Shown in pieces: positions 1 to 10,712 of a DNA stretch of 64,000 bases. The DNA is from Chrysogorgia sp. JL179-B06 (Eukaryota; Cnidaria; Anthozoa; Scleralcyonacea; Chrysogorgiidae), in contig JAYKKM010000156.1 of assembly GCA_035772405.1 (NCBI GenBank), positions 1,335,501 through 1,399,500 of the forward strand, in the 5' to 3' direction. The translations under genes were made by a program, and so were the position numbers. The notes under the pieces are model-generated. The model ran no database searches. It saw only the letters and a program-made list of their open reading frames with translations, and was not told the origin of the DNA. Position 1 is the stretch's first letter; every line of letters starts with the position of its first letter.

Positions 1-428
1 ATTCGCTAGGAGAAAATTCTCTTTATACCATAACGCAGCACGTCGTCCCTCCTCCTGTAAGGTCTTCTTAACTATGTTATAGTCTTTTCCCGATCATTTT
101 GAAATAAATTCCATATCAGCGGTCCAGAACATGACCCCTGAGGACAGCCTCGTACCATTTCTTTCCAGTCACTGGTTGTGCTGCCTAATTTAACCCTATT
201 CTTGCGTTTGTTGAAGAAAGATCGCATAAGATCGAGAGAGGCTGGAGCAAAACCATATGCTTCAAGCTTTTTCAAAGCAAGTGAATGACTCAAAGAGTCA
301 AATGCCTTACTCATATCGGTGGAAAGTACGCATATAAGTTCCTTCCTGTCAATAGCTTGCTTCCAATCCTCTACCAGGCGCAGCAAAGTCGTCTCACAGC
401 TATGTCTCTTTCTGTATGCCGTCATTCG
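1..428 (-). pseudogene. LINE reverse transcriptase fragment (CR1/L2-like)
   Basis: This minus-strand fragment encodes part of a non-LTR retrotransposon reverse transcriptase, the enzyme that copies element RNA into DNA at the target site. It shows the fingers region (YRKRHSCETTLLRLVEDWK), the first catalytic aspartate block (TDMSKAFDSL) and block 4 (RGCPQGS). The open frame stops at about position 72. The adjoining frame continues with a thumb-like segment (EEGRRAALWY) down to position 1. The YADD block that should lie between these two parts is missing around position 80-95, so an internal deletion has removed a catalytic motif. The element is also 5' truncated: its N-terminal side runs directly into an unrelated SAP-domain gene remnant near position 428. 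It is a dead copy. The clade assignment is a judgement from motif wording only. Confidence 0.85.
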
Positions 429-958
429 ATTGTAGGAATACGCCTTTTGATCCTTGTACTTTCCTATGTAGTCGACATCCACCGCTTTAACTCTTAAGAT
501 GTAGCTAAATAGCTTTCCATCGTCGACTTTCGGCCACTCGTGTACGTTGTCTGCCCAAGCTTGCTCTGGTAGTCCACTCGGGTCGCTTTTTATGCCGTGG
601 GTTGCAAGCCTTTTGGCATACTCCTGTTTGATCTTCTCATAAATTTCTTCTTGGGAAATTTCTTTGGAGCATTCAGTTCATATGCTGCAAAAGCTGTGGC
701 AATTAGTTCAGCTTTTTTCCCGCTCTGCTTTAGGCCACGTATACCGAGGAAATCTTTCAACGAAGACACAGTGCAGCCGAGAAAGTCTTCGTATTCGAAC
801 TTCTCCTCTGGCTGCTTCCTGGCCGTATATGTTACGAACGAACTTCCAACACTTTTACTCACAAAGCAATGCTTGATTGTTGGATGTTTAAACGACTTCG
901 AACAACAAATAAATCGATCAAAGAGAGCTGTACGCAAACCAAAACACAGTCTAAACAA
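429..958 (-). pseudogene. SAP-domain gene remnant
   Basis: A minus-strand reading frame from about 958 to 590 contains a clear SAP helix-turn-helix at about 778-683 (SLKDFLGIRGLKQSGKKAEL), a motif that binds DNA. A shifted frame continues from about 660 to 429 with a segment resembling the region after the SAP motif in invertebrate proteins that also carry a YqaJ-type nuclease (WPKVDDGKLFSYIL, then YIGKYKDQKAYSYN). The frame change near 660-600 means the copy is broken. The sequence then joins the LINE reverse transcriptase at about 428 with no gap. The YqaJ-family connection is recalled from similar proteins and is inference, since no nuclease domain is visible here. The upstream end at about 958 lies in repeat-like DNA, so the true start is unknown. 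Confidence 0.55.
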
Positions 959-1031
959 AGGACGCCATGGAGTAGTTTTGCACCCCCTGCAAGATGGCGT
1001 CGTTTACCTCAAAAGGGCCTATTATCCCGGA

Positions 1032-1554
1032 CATGGCGGACACAATTTTCGCGGGGAAAATTGCAAATTTGTTCCCAGGACTCCATCTTTGGATGATTGA
1101 ACATTGAATGAATAAATGAACATTGAATGTGAACATTGAATGAATGATTGAACATTGAATGTGATAATTGAACATTGAGTGTGATCATTGAACATTCAAT
1201 GTGATCATTGAACATTGAATGTGATCATTGAACATTGAATGTGATCATCAAACATTGAATGAATGATTGAACATTGAATGTGATCATTGAACATTGAATG
1301 AATGATTGAACATTGAACATGTGATCATTGAACATTGAATGTGATCATTGAACATTGAATGAATGATTGAACATTGAATGTGATTATTGAACATTGAATG
1401 TGAACAGAACATTGATATGAACATTGAATGAATGAATGATTGATTGAACATTGAATGTGATCATTCAACAACGAGTTGTTGAAGTTTATATGCTTTAGGT
1501 TTTCTACAAAGTAACGATTGAATTCAATAAAGACTATTGTTGAATTTTGCTACA
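1032..1554 (+). repeat. Dispersed repeat with internal 20-bp minisatellite
   Basis: Positions 1096-1465 are an imperfect tandem array of a roughly 20-bp unit (TGATCATTGAACATTGAATG). The array sits between a conserved left flank ending CCAGGACTCCATCTTTGGA and a right flank starting near CGAGTTGTTGAAGTTTATAT. The same flanks and the same unit recur at 22.49-23.18 kb, so the minisatellite belongs to a dispersed element. An (AAT)n microsatellite follows at about 1556-1595. Confidence 0.85.
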
Positions 1555-1710
1555 CATAATAATAATAATAATAATAGTAATAGTAATAGTAATATCCTGT
1601 GCGTATAGCGACTTATCCAACGGATAGCGAGTTATACAGGCTTTGAACAACCGACACAGCCTGCCAGAAGATCAGCACTAAAGATACACTAAGTTTTTAA
1701 GAAACTGATA

Positions 1711-1923
1711 ATTACTTTCAAAGCTTTACATGGTCAGGCACCTATTTATATTACTGATTTACTAACTAAATATAAACCTACTCGTACTTTAAGATCATCG
1801 AACCGAGATCTGTTACTTGAGCTAAAATCTAAAACGGTGGCTCATGGAGACAGAGCATTCTCAGTTGCCGCACCAAAGCTGTGGAATTCATTGCTACAGG
1901 AAATTAGAAGCATTGATATTTGA
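1711..1923 (+). pseudogene. LINE reverse-transcriptase C-terminal tail
   Basis: A plus-strand frame without a start codon reads KALHGQAPIYITDLL and later VAHGDRAFSVAAPKLWNSL, ending in a stop at 1921. This wording is typical of the extreme C-terminus of CR1/Jockey-like non-LTR retrotransposon polymerases. Only the last 70 or so residues remain, as expected for a 5'-truncated insertion. AT-rich sequence follows. Confidence 0.75.
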
Positions 1924-2258
1924 AATAGTTTTAAGACTGCTTAAGACTTCTTTTTTTAAATTAATAGTTTTTTGTTCATAGTGGTAATATATGTAGTAGG
2001 CTTTATCTTATAATGAAACTGTAAGTAGTTTTATAGGTAACATTAAGAATATATTATTGTAAGAGCATTATTTATTAATTTATTTATAATAATATTTATA
2101 CAGGATGCTCCGCTCACCAATGGTGATTTTCAGGGAGGTCCTGTCGTAAATGTAAAGTATATAGTTATACAGTAATGTTAAAACACATGATTTCAGTGAA
2201 AACTTTGAAAAATCAGTGGTAGATAAGATTGAAAGAGTTATTAGAAACTTTTAAGTAA

Positions 2259-2510
2259 TTAAAATAGTTTCTTTAGAGTTGTTTTGAAATAATTAATCTT
2301 AGTCGATTGTCTCAAGTCAGGTGACAATGAGTTCCAGTCTGAAACTGCATGATAAATTGTTCGTTGTTTTCCCCAATTTGTACGTGGTTGAGGTAGACAG
2401 TAGTCGTTGCACCGACGTGTTTTGTGGTGGTGAATGCTAGAGTTTTTCTTGAGCTCAAGATCCAAGAGAGACAACGGTGGTAGCGACGACGAAGATAAAG
2501 TGGTTTCCAA
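2259..2510 (-). pseudogene. LINE C-terminal tail
   Basis: This minus-strand frame of 83 codons ends with TIYHAVSDWNSLSPDLRQ and a basic tail, which matches the end of CR1-type non-LTR retrotransposon ORF2 proteins. Upstream are a histidine-rich stretch and a RCNDYCLPQPRTNWGKQR segment. No catalytic domain is present. It is a second, separate LINE end, opposite in strand to the one at 1.7-1.9 kb. Confidence 0.7.
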
Positions 2511-3110
2511 TCAAGAGTTGATAGTGATTCTGTAGCAGAGAAGTAATTAGGAAGGTCAAGGATAATAATTCATTGAGACTACGGTATTGTATAATGCTCC
2601 TAATACGTCTATTATTATTATTATCATTATTATTATTATTATTATCATCATCATTATTAACAAAGAATGGGATGACCCGTCTTTAATGGCATACTAATAC
2701 AGTTTTTATACTATATAGTGTTAATTCAAGTAGACATTGGTAAACTACCTGTAAAAGTGAGGTTTATCACTGTAGTATACGTTAATCATAAATGAATAAA
2801 GTTACCATTATTATTATTATTAAAACAGAACACGTTATATGACGATTGACGAACGAAGCTCTTCACAAAGTATCATGGCCCTCGTAGCTAAAGAGATTTT
2901 ATTTTGTTTGCATGGTGCCGTTGGCGAGTTCCGAACATTTGATTCGGATAGTTTATCGCATCCGGCGATTATACGAATATCTATACGAGTTACATCATAA
3001 AACGTCATAAATCAAAGAGCGCTTTATTCCATATAATCTTGACCATCTTTGCATTTGACATATTCATGCAGAATATATTCACATAACGTATCGCCTACCA
3101 CTTGGACAAT
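2511..3110. other. AT-rich intergenic DNA with ATT microsatellites
   Basis: This stretch holds (ATT)n runs at about 2610-2658 and 2806-2822 and no convincing coding sequence or RNA gene. Confidence 0.6.
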
Positions 3111-4410
3111 ACTTCCCGATTCATAAAAGCGAGGAGGAACTGAAGAAATTGAATGGTTTCGATCGATATAAGCGATTAATTATCTGCCAAATCTGTATCT
3201 GTTACCGAGCTCTTCATCAAACATCTCTTCAATATTAAGTTCTTAGAGTTAGGCGAAAAAAAGGTATTCTGTTTGTGATCAGAGCTCGCGTCATCTTTGA
3301 CTGTGCGCGTCAACTTTTTTTATCAACTTTTTTTATCAGTTGCATGTTTGTGGCTAGGGAAACCCTCGCAAACAACAATGGCGACCACTGATGCGTGTTC
3401 AAATGTTTGTTCTATTAAAAGCATAAAAATCAATGTTTGCACTTTATAGAGAAACTAGAAAAGTACTCATATTGGAAAAGCGTTTCCTTGAAAAAAAGTT
3501 TAAAAAGCCGCGTCGCCGCGTCAATTCTGGACCTACACACTGACCAGAAACAGAATACTTTTTTCGCCTTAGCAGTGAAATATATCGTCAGAATATGTGA
3601 AAATCAGTTATTTGATATGTGAAAATCAGTTGGTTTCCATTGTAACAATTTCGTGATAAAAAAGCGAAAAATAATAATTATGCAAGATATAAGAAACCAC
3701 TTTTTAATGGTTAAATAGTAATGAAATGATGATCTAAAGATGCAACTGGTTAATTATGCATATCTAAAATTAATATCATGAAAAAAATTCAACATAATGA
3801 AGGGTAAATGGGGGAGGGGTTGTTGTCTACATATATTTCTAGTAGCTATGTCACTGATCAATAATCACTGTCTCAACTTGATGACGAGCCTCGAAAAATA
3901 AACGAGTCTTGAAAAGTGCATTATGGGATATTACAACTGAGTAAAACTTGCGGTTGGCGCTCTTATGTACCATGGAGCTCGAAGAATATATGGCAGTTGA
4001 AAGCTTCAATACTTGGAAAGTAAACGATTTCAAATGTTGCTGACCATTCAATAAAATCAATTGTCCAAAAAAGACTGCTATGCCAATTAACAGACTACGC
4101 TCTATTATTCCAAGCGCAATATGTAAGCTTTTTGCTGCGTTAAAGTTTAACGATAATGCTTCACACAAATCGTTGAAAACAACGAAAAACTAACCACTTT
4201 TACAACATCAAGGTATAACCAAGAACTCAAGTTTTACTCACTTCTGGTTTCCCATAATGCAAAGCGCTCACTCTAATAATGAGATTCGCGATGTGTGTAT
4301 TTTGGAAAAGTATTTGTTGATCTCGTTTATATTTTCAATTGTATAGAGTTACTGACAAATAGTCTTGTGCAACTAGTGGTTTTGTGGTGCTATTGGTTTT
4401 TTCAACAAAT

Positions 4411-5568
4411 ATGGCCAATCATTTAAAAAAGTTGAAACATAACAGGCAACATAGCATCAAGTTACCAAGTCATAAAAGAACTCGTACAGGAGAAAAGCCT
4501 TTCAAGTGTGATGTTTGTGAGAAAAGATTTACCCACGCATATCACTTACGACGACATAAAATAACTCATACAGGAGAAAAGCCTTTCAAGTGTGATGTTT
4601 GTGACAAAGCATTTTCCTCGTCAAGTGGTTTAATACACCATAAGAGAACTCATACAGGAGAAAAGCCTTTCAAGTGTGATGTTTGTGAGAAAGGATTTAC
4701 CGACACATGTCACTTACGACGACATAAGAGAACTCATACAGGAGAAAAGCCTTTCAAGTGTGATGTCTGTAACAAAGCATTTTCCTCCTCAACTAACTTA
4801 CAAACACATAAAAGAACTCATACAGGAGAAAAGCCTTTCAAGTGTGATGTTTGTGACAAAGCATTTTTCCAACCAAGTGGCTTAATATACCATAAGAGAA
4901 CTCATACAGGAGAAAAGCCTTTCGAGTGTGATGTTTGTGACAAAGCATTTTCCTCGTCAAGTGGTTTAATGTACCATAAGAGAACTCATACAGGAGAAAA
5001 GCCTTTCAAGTGTGATGTTTGTGACAAAGCATTTCCCTCGTCCAGTGGCTTAGTACAACATAAAAGAAATCATACAGGAGAAAAGCATTTCAAGTGTGAT
5101 GTTTGTGACAAAGCATTTTCCTCGTCAAGTGGCTTAACACAACATAAAAGAACTCATACAGGAGAAAAGCCTTTCAAGTGTGATGTCTGTGACAAAACTT
5201 TTTCCTGGTCAGGTAACTTACAAACACATAAAAGAACTCATACAGGAGAAAAGCCTTTCAAGTGTGATGTTTGTGACAAAGCATTTTCCTGGTCAAGTAG
5301 CTTAATACAACATAAGAGAACTCATACAGAAAAGCCTTTCAAGTGTGATGTCTGTGACAAAACATTTTCCTGGTCAAGTAACTTACTACGACATAAAAGA
5401 ACTCACACTGAAGAAAAGTCTCTTAAATACGAAGTCTGCAACAAGGATTTCTCAAGGTTCAGTCATCTGAAACATCATTCAAAAACACAACACATGAAGT
5501 GGAGCTTGAGTGCAGGGAATGTGGCACAAAGTTTTCTTCATCTCAAAAATTTGACTTGCATCAGATAG
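4411..5568 (+). CDS. C2H2 zinc-finger protein, copy 1 (C-terminus frameshifted)
   Basis: This 385-codon gene encodes a tandem C2H2 zinc-finger protein, presumably a nuclear DNA-binding factor. After a short basic N-terminus ([14 protein letters not shown]) come eleven canonical 28-residue fingers linked by HTGEKPF, then a degenerate finger whose first cysteine is tyrosine (KYEVC). I chose the ATG at 4411 because it has a good context (A at -3, G at +4) and matches the start of copy 2. Between fingers 10 and 11 the linker is one residue short. The last part reads out of frame because copy 1 lacks 25 bp present in copy 2 near 5495, so the final two fingers fall in another frame. The fingers are very alike at the DNA level, which suggests recent internal expansion. 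It has no intron in the coding part shown. Confidence 0.85.
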   Translation: MANHLKKLKHNRQHSIKLPSHKRTRTGEKPFKCDVCEKRFTHAYHLRRHKITHTGEKPFKCDVCDKAFSSSSGLIHHKRTHTGEKPFKCDVCEKGFTDTCHLRRHKRTHTGEKPFKCDVCNKAFSSSTNLQTHKRTHTGEKPFKCDVCDKAFFQPSGLIYHKRTHTGEKPFECDVCDKAFSSSSGLMYHKRTHTGEKPFKCDVCDKAFPSSSGLVQHKRNHTGEKHFKCDVCDKAFSSSSGLTQHKRTHTGEKPFKCDVCDKTFSWSGNLQTHKRTHTGEKPFKCDVCDKAFSWSSSLIQHKRTHTEKPFKCDVCDKTFSWSSNLLRHKRTHTEEKSLKYEVCNKDFSRFSHLKHHSKTQHMKWSLSAGNVAQSFLHLKNLTCIR

Positions 5569-5699
5569 ACCATGAGCTGGAAGCAATAGAACCAACTGGA
5601 ATAAATTATGTATGTTTCAAATGTAGTGCAAGATTTGACTTTTTAAAAGAGCTGCTTGATCATGTACATAAAGATCATATAAATAAAATCACTGAGTAG
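5499..5699 (+). pseudogene. Displaced last two zinc fingers of copy 1
   Basis: This frame encodes LECRECGTKFSSSQ... followed by YVCFKCSARFDFL, two degenerate C2H2 fingers that in copy 2 are fused in frame to the finger array. Here a 25-bp deletion relative to copy 2 puts them one frame away from the main gene. They would be translated only if the frame were restored or an internal start were used. Confidence 0.75.
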
Positions 5700-6059
5700 A
5701 AAGGTAACTTTAGTATGATGATATATCAGCAAGAGCAAGTCGCAAACAAATAAGGTAAATGACTTAGTGATTTTAAGCTTTTACATCCATATTCAGTCCA
5801 GTTGCATTGTATGTAGAAAAGGTGAGATAATACTTGTTAGGAAAGGAGAAATAAGAGAACTTCAATTTGTCGAAAAATACTTCAGTGAGAGTACTTACGT
5901 ATATTCATGGACGACGTTTCGGACGTTTTCTAAACCTAACGCCCGCTAGCCTGCAATGCAGGCGTTTACCGCCTTAAAAACTCTTCAGCAACATGAGCCG
6001 AAGCCTACGCTCCTCCCATACTTAGTCCATGAATGTACTGTACGTATAAGTATTTTTCT
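5700..6059. other. 3' region of zinc-finger copy 1
   Basis: No gene is seen. The stretch contains a short inverted motif family around GACGACGTTTCGGACGTT (5906-5925), related to the hairpin at 28150-28220 in copy 2. Confidence 0.5.
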
Positions 6060-6420
6060 ATGGCGTCAAATATCCGCCAAAATTCAAGTTCGCATTCGCA
6101 ACATTAAAGATCACATTCGCAACGTTAAAGTTTGCATTTATATTCGCGACATTTCATATTCGCAACATTAAACTTTATATTCGCAACATTAAACTTTATA
6201 TTCGAAGAACAGATAGACCTATATTTTCGCAATTTTATAGAAGAAGAAAAGATAGACGCAATCTCGTGGTCATATATAAACTCGTAAATAACGAGACACA
6301 GGGATAAGGAAAACCATAAAACCGCTGAAATTTGGAACACGGGGCCGTGTACGAATCAACAAATATGAAGTTTAATGTTGCGAATATAAACTTTAATGTA
6401 TCTATTTTTGTTTTTTGAGA
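6060..6420. repeat. MITE left part with 20-bp ATATTCGCAACATTAAACTT repeats
   Basis: Starting at TATGGCGTCAAATATCC, this stretch carries several copies of a 20-bp unit, then the inverse of the unit near 6365-6400. The matching element in copy 2 of the duplication (28236-29367) has both ends with the same inverted terminus. The right terminus is not evident here. The insertion shares its left junction in both copies, so it predates the segmental duplication. Confidence 0.65.
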
Positions 6421-6614
6421 TATAATGCTTCCACAATTTCTTGTTTATGACGTATATATGTGTTGTTACCATGACAACCTTGACGTTTAAGCCACCTTGC
6501 CGTTTAATAAATGTGTTAGAACTTGCTTCTTGCCAATTTTTGTGGTATTTGATTAAATCGTTTTGACACTTTTGACTCATTTATAAGATTAACTACCAAC
6601 TTTAACATTATTTA

Positions 6615-6755
6615 TAGATGTGTGAAGTTGATCGTTCAAGACTGTTGTTGGTGAGTCTGACTGTCCGCCGCTGAGGTCGTCGAAACGTCAGTCACCAACA
6701 ACAGTCTTTTTCAATACTACAACAACCTGGACGATCAACTTCACACTCTAATAAT
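6615..6755. repeat. Short foldback with hammerhead-like core
   Basis: The ends TAGATGTGTGAAGTTGATCG and CGATCAACTTCACACTCTA are inverted repeats. Inside is a second perfect stem, AAGACTGTTGTTGGTGA with its complement at 6691-6707. The loop carries GTCGAAACGTCAGTC. It belongs to the same family as the larger foldback at 32.69-33.17 kb. Confidence 0.65.
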
Positions 6756-6779
6756 ACTCCTAGGTTCAAACTATTTACT

Positions 6780-7286
6780 TTACTTTAACATTTAATACTT
6801 ATATTTTTTGCATACATACGCGCAATCTATAATGTATTATTCACTGTGTATATGTGAAGCGAAATAGAAAAAACATAAAATAACATGTACAACAACAAGC
6901 AATTTGATTGGTCAATAGCCGTGCAGGATGAGAGTATCCTGCACGGGAATTTACAGAAATTTTAAGTGGCGGTTTTCGTCTCATTCCGTTTATCGTTATA
7001 AGTTAAAACAAAACTCTCAAAAAAACCCAACAGAATATAGTTTTTGTATTGTGAGAAAACTATCACCAAGAAAACTGATCGTCTGATCCATTTTGTGTTC
7101 AATAGCGAAGTTAAACAAAACAACGAGGTTTGAAAAGGGCATGTTTTGAAAGCAACAAACTCGTGAGAATAATATACTGTTTAAATACCTTCTATTTTCT
7201 TGCCTGATGAACTCACTGGGAAAAGAACAATCTTTATCTATACGAAGTAAAATACCCAACAGCTCTCGACTTAAAATCCAAAATCG
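6780..7286. other. Intergenic DNA
   Basis: No gene is recognised. A short palindrome, GTGCAGGATGAGAGTATCCTGCAC, lies at about 6922-6945 and resembles end sequences of the 8-10.6 kb repeat family. Confidence 0.4.
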
Positions 7287-7750
7287 AACCTCGTTCCCAG
7301 GGCATTTTGCCTCCACGGTGGAAGGTCGGCGAAAATGACCTGGGATCGGCTGGTCACATGACACCCAGAATTTCTGGGTGTTTAGATATGATAATTTTTG
7401 TGGTCTTTGTTCCATTTCCTTTGTCTACTTTGTTGACTTGAATAATTGAGAAATATTCAATGCTCTTCAGAGTTGTTCATGTCAGCATGCAGCTTATAAC
7501 AAGCTTAATAATCCACGATACATTCATGGTTATCTCTTACAAAAAGTATGAAGAAGCATGTATCCAATTTAGCGAAAGCTATCGCTATAATATGTGAAGA
7601 CAGCATTCAGGTTTAGATGAATAAATTTTACTCGGCTGAATTAATTGAGTTTTATGACAAGCCAATCGCATTATAGAATAGACCAGCCGATCCCAGGGCC
7701 ATTTTGGCCGACTTTCCGCCGTGGAGGCAAAATGCCCTGGGTACGAGGTT
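7287..7750. mobile_element. Foldback/MITE with AACCTCGTTCCCAGGGC termini
   Basis: The left end AACCTCGTTCCCAGGGC and the right end GCCCTGGGTACGAGGTT are inverted repeats. Each is followed inward by a GTGG(A/C)GG...GGTCGGC segment, with a further palindrome ACCCAGAATTTCTGGGT in the left half. The two halves recur separately: the left half in inverse orientation at 12.43-12.65 kb and the right half at 14.35-14.57 kb. No target duplication could be assigned. Confidence 0.7.
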
Positions 7751-8099
7751 GTGCGAAGACCTTTCCAGAGCGTTAGTTGCTGCCCATAATATCTGTCTGT
7801 TCGCTTCGAAACAAGCCAAACCCTGAGACGGCTGATTGCAGTAATGATTAAGCTTTTGCCTAAAACTAGTCAGTATTTTTTATATTCAAAGTCGAGTTTT
7901 TTTTCCATATTCTTCTCTTTGTTGTCGGATTTGTTCGCAAAACAAATTTCAGCTTTCCGGCCTGCTCGACTGCTGAATTGGAGACGAATTATGATTGGTA
8001 GTTGATAATTCTTGGGAGAATTTGTATTCTCATCATATTTTTGGATAAAATTCGTTATTTCTTTGTCGTTATTTTATAAAATAAATACCAAATGGTTTT
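7751..8099. other. Intergenic DNA
   Basis: No gene or clear repeat was recognised. Confidence 0.4.
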
Positions 8100-10660
8100 C
8101 CGTGCAGGATACTGTGATCCAAACACTTGGGATGTTGCTCGACTTCCGAAAAGCTAAAAAACACTCGCCTATTCGTGTTTTTTACGCTTTTCGAAAGTCT
8201 CGCAACATCCCGCGTGTTTGGATCAGAGTTTATAAAATAACAAGTGTGCTACGCGTGTTCTGATTGGCTAATACCCGTGTTTGGATCAGGTTTTATAAAA
8301 TAACAAGTGTGTTACGCGTGTTCTGATTGATTCAACCCGTGTTTGGATAAGGTTATCCAAACACGGGAATTTTGAGGTCGTGTCACACAAAAAGCAAATC
8401 ATGCCGGCCCATCATCGTTTTTAAACATTTATTAACATTCTATACATATGCACAATAACTATAAATAAAATATAGCAATCTTCCCTGTTAATTTTCACAA
8501 GATTTTGCAAAAATAAGTCGAAAATATATAGGAAATTATAAGTATTTAAAGTGGACAAAGCAACACTAAAGCGAACGAGAATTTCCTTATAATTTATGAA
8601 GGCGAAGTTTACCTTATTGAAAATTTCAATAAAACCCCAAAAAGACAACACTTTTATAGACATAGTCTAGCAAAAGAACATGGAAATGGTGTAAAATGTT
8701 TATTTTAGTTCTCGTCGGGCAGGATATTTACGAAGAAACCATTTATTTTGTTCCTGTAGCCAACAAAAAATCACCGAACAACACTTCGACAGTGAGAGAA
8801 AACCATTCAATAAAACCCAAAAAGACAACATTTTTATAGACATAGTCAACCAAGAGAACATGGAAAAGGTGTAAAATGTTTATTTTACCTCGTCGGGCAG
8901 CATATTCACGAAGAAACCATTCATTTTGTTCTTGTATAGCCAACAAAAAATCACCAAACAACACTTCGACAGTGACAGAAAACCACAAAAAAGATTCTGT
9001 GTTGTAGAATATCAAGGCTAGGCAAACTCACAATATCACTTTACATCTGCAGCAATCCAACATAAAGTTAAACGGCATATTTTTGTGATTAAATCCATCT
9101 GGAAATATATCTTTTTCATCTTTCCAAGCTGTTTTCCTGATGTTTTTACCGATCAAGCTTATTTTCGGCTCTTTGCTGTCGTCAGCGTCAATAGAAAACT
9201 ATCCATGATTGGCCGATTAGCTTGGAAGAACATGAAAGACCTCCCCTGATTGGTAGTTGATGGTTTTTGGGAGAATTGCAATGTTGATCTAATTATATTA
9301 TAACTTTTAGTGATATTTCTCTGTGGTTATTTTATAAAATAAATACCTAATGGGTTTCCGTGTTTGGATAACGTGATCCAAACACTTGGGATGTTGCTCG
9401 ACTTTCGAAAAGCTAAAAACACTCGCCTAGCGGCTCGTGTTTTTTTACGCTTTTCTCAAGTCTCGCAACATCCTGCGTGTTTGGATCACGTTATCCAAAC
9501 ACGGAAACCCATTAGGTATTTCTTATATCCAAACACGGGAATTTTGAGGTCGTGTCACACAAAAAGCAAATCATGCCGGCCCATCATCGTTTTTAAACAT
9601 TAACATTCTACATAGTATGCACAATAACTATAAATAAAATATAGCAATCTTCCAGGCCGAAAATATATAGGAAATTATAAGTATTTAAAGTAGACAAAGC
9701 AACGCTAAAGTAAAGTGAACGAGAATTTCCGTATAATTTATGAAGGCGAAGTTTACCTTATTGAACATTTCAATAAAACCCCAAAAAGACAACACTTTTA
9801 TAGACATAGTCTACCAAGAGAACATGGAAATGGTGTAAAATCAAATGTTTATTTTAGTTTAAGTCGGGCAGGATATTTACGAAGAAACCATTTATTTCGT
9901 TCCTGTAGCCAAACACTTCGACAGTGAGAGAAAACCATTCAATAAAACCCAAAAAGACAACATTTTTATAGACATAGTCCACCAAGAGAACATGGAAAAG
10001 GTGTAAAATGTTTAATTTACCTCTTGTCGGGTAGGATATTCACGAAGAAACCATTCATTTTGTTCTTGTAGCCAACAAAAATTCACCGAACAACACTTCG
10101 ACAGTGAGAGAAAACCACAAAAAGATTCTGTGTTGTAGAATATGAAGGCTAGGCAAACTCACATCACTTTACATCTGCAGCAATCCAACATAAAGTTAAA
10201 CGGCATATTTTTGTGATTAAATCCATCTCGAAATAATCTTTTCATCTTTCCACGCTGTTTTCCTGATGTTTTTACCGATCAACCTTATTTTCGGCTCTTT
10301 GCTGTCGTCAGCGTCAATAGAAAGCTATCCATGATTGGCCGATTAGCTTAGAAGAACATGAAAGACCTCCCCTGATTGGTAGTTGATGGTTTTTGGGAGA
10401 ATTGCAATGTTGATCTAATTATATTAATAACTTTTAGTGATATTTCTCTGGTTATTTTATAAAAGAAATACCTAATGGGTTTCCGTGTTTGGATAACGTG
10501 ATCCAAACACTTGGGATGTTGCTCGACTTTCGAAAAGCTAAAAACACTCGCCTATCGGCTCGTGTTTTTTTACGCTTTTCTCAAGTCTCGCAACATCCCG
10601 CGTGTTTGGATCACGTTATCCAAACACGGAAACCCATTAGGTATTTCTTAAATCCTGCAC
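8100..10660. repeat. 1.15-kb direct duplication with palindromic GTGTTTGGAT hairpins
   Basis: The DNA at 8361-9530 is repeated at 9533-10660, both starting ACACGG(G)AATTTTGAGG or its continuation. Each unit ends in a near-perfect palindrome built from CCGTGTTTGGATAACGTGAT and GGGATGTTGCTCGACTT with their complements (9340-9517 and 10466-10650). A more diverged hairpin lies at 8108-8235. A roughly 180-bp segment is itself tandemly doubled inside the first unit (about 8628-8990). Open frames here are short and follow the palindromes, so no coding is claimed. Confidence 0.75.
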
Positions 10661-10712
10661 GGAAAACCATTTGGTATTCCTTTAATGATAGTACTCATAT
10701 TTAAAATGCAAC

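Larger units (their letters stand above)
3110..6260 (+). repeat. Segmental duplication, copy 1 (zinc-finger gene region)
   Basis: The DNA from about 3110 to 6260 is closely similar, in the same orientation, to about 25640-28440. Shared parts include the leader around TGTTACCGAGCTCTTC, the stretch beginning GCAAGATATAAGAAACC, the whole zinc-finger coding region and the 3' region with its 20-bp repeats. Copy 1 has its own material at about 3270-3590 and in the 5930-6040 hairpin region. The mobile element at 25.86-26.16 kb is present only in copy 2. Confidence 0.85.

Noticed and set aside
5439..5510. Tiny intron explaining the 25-bp difference between zinc-finger copies
   Set aside because: The extra bases in copy 2 are in frame there, and a 25-bp intron is far too short. 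A deletion in copy 1 fits better.
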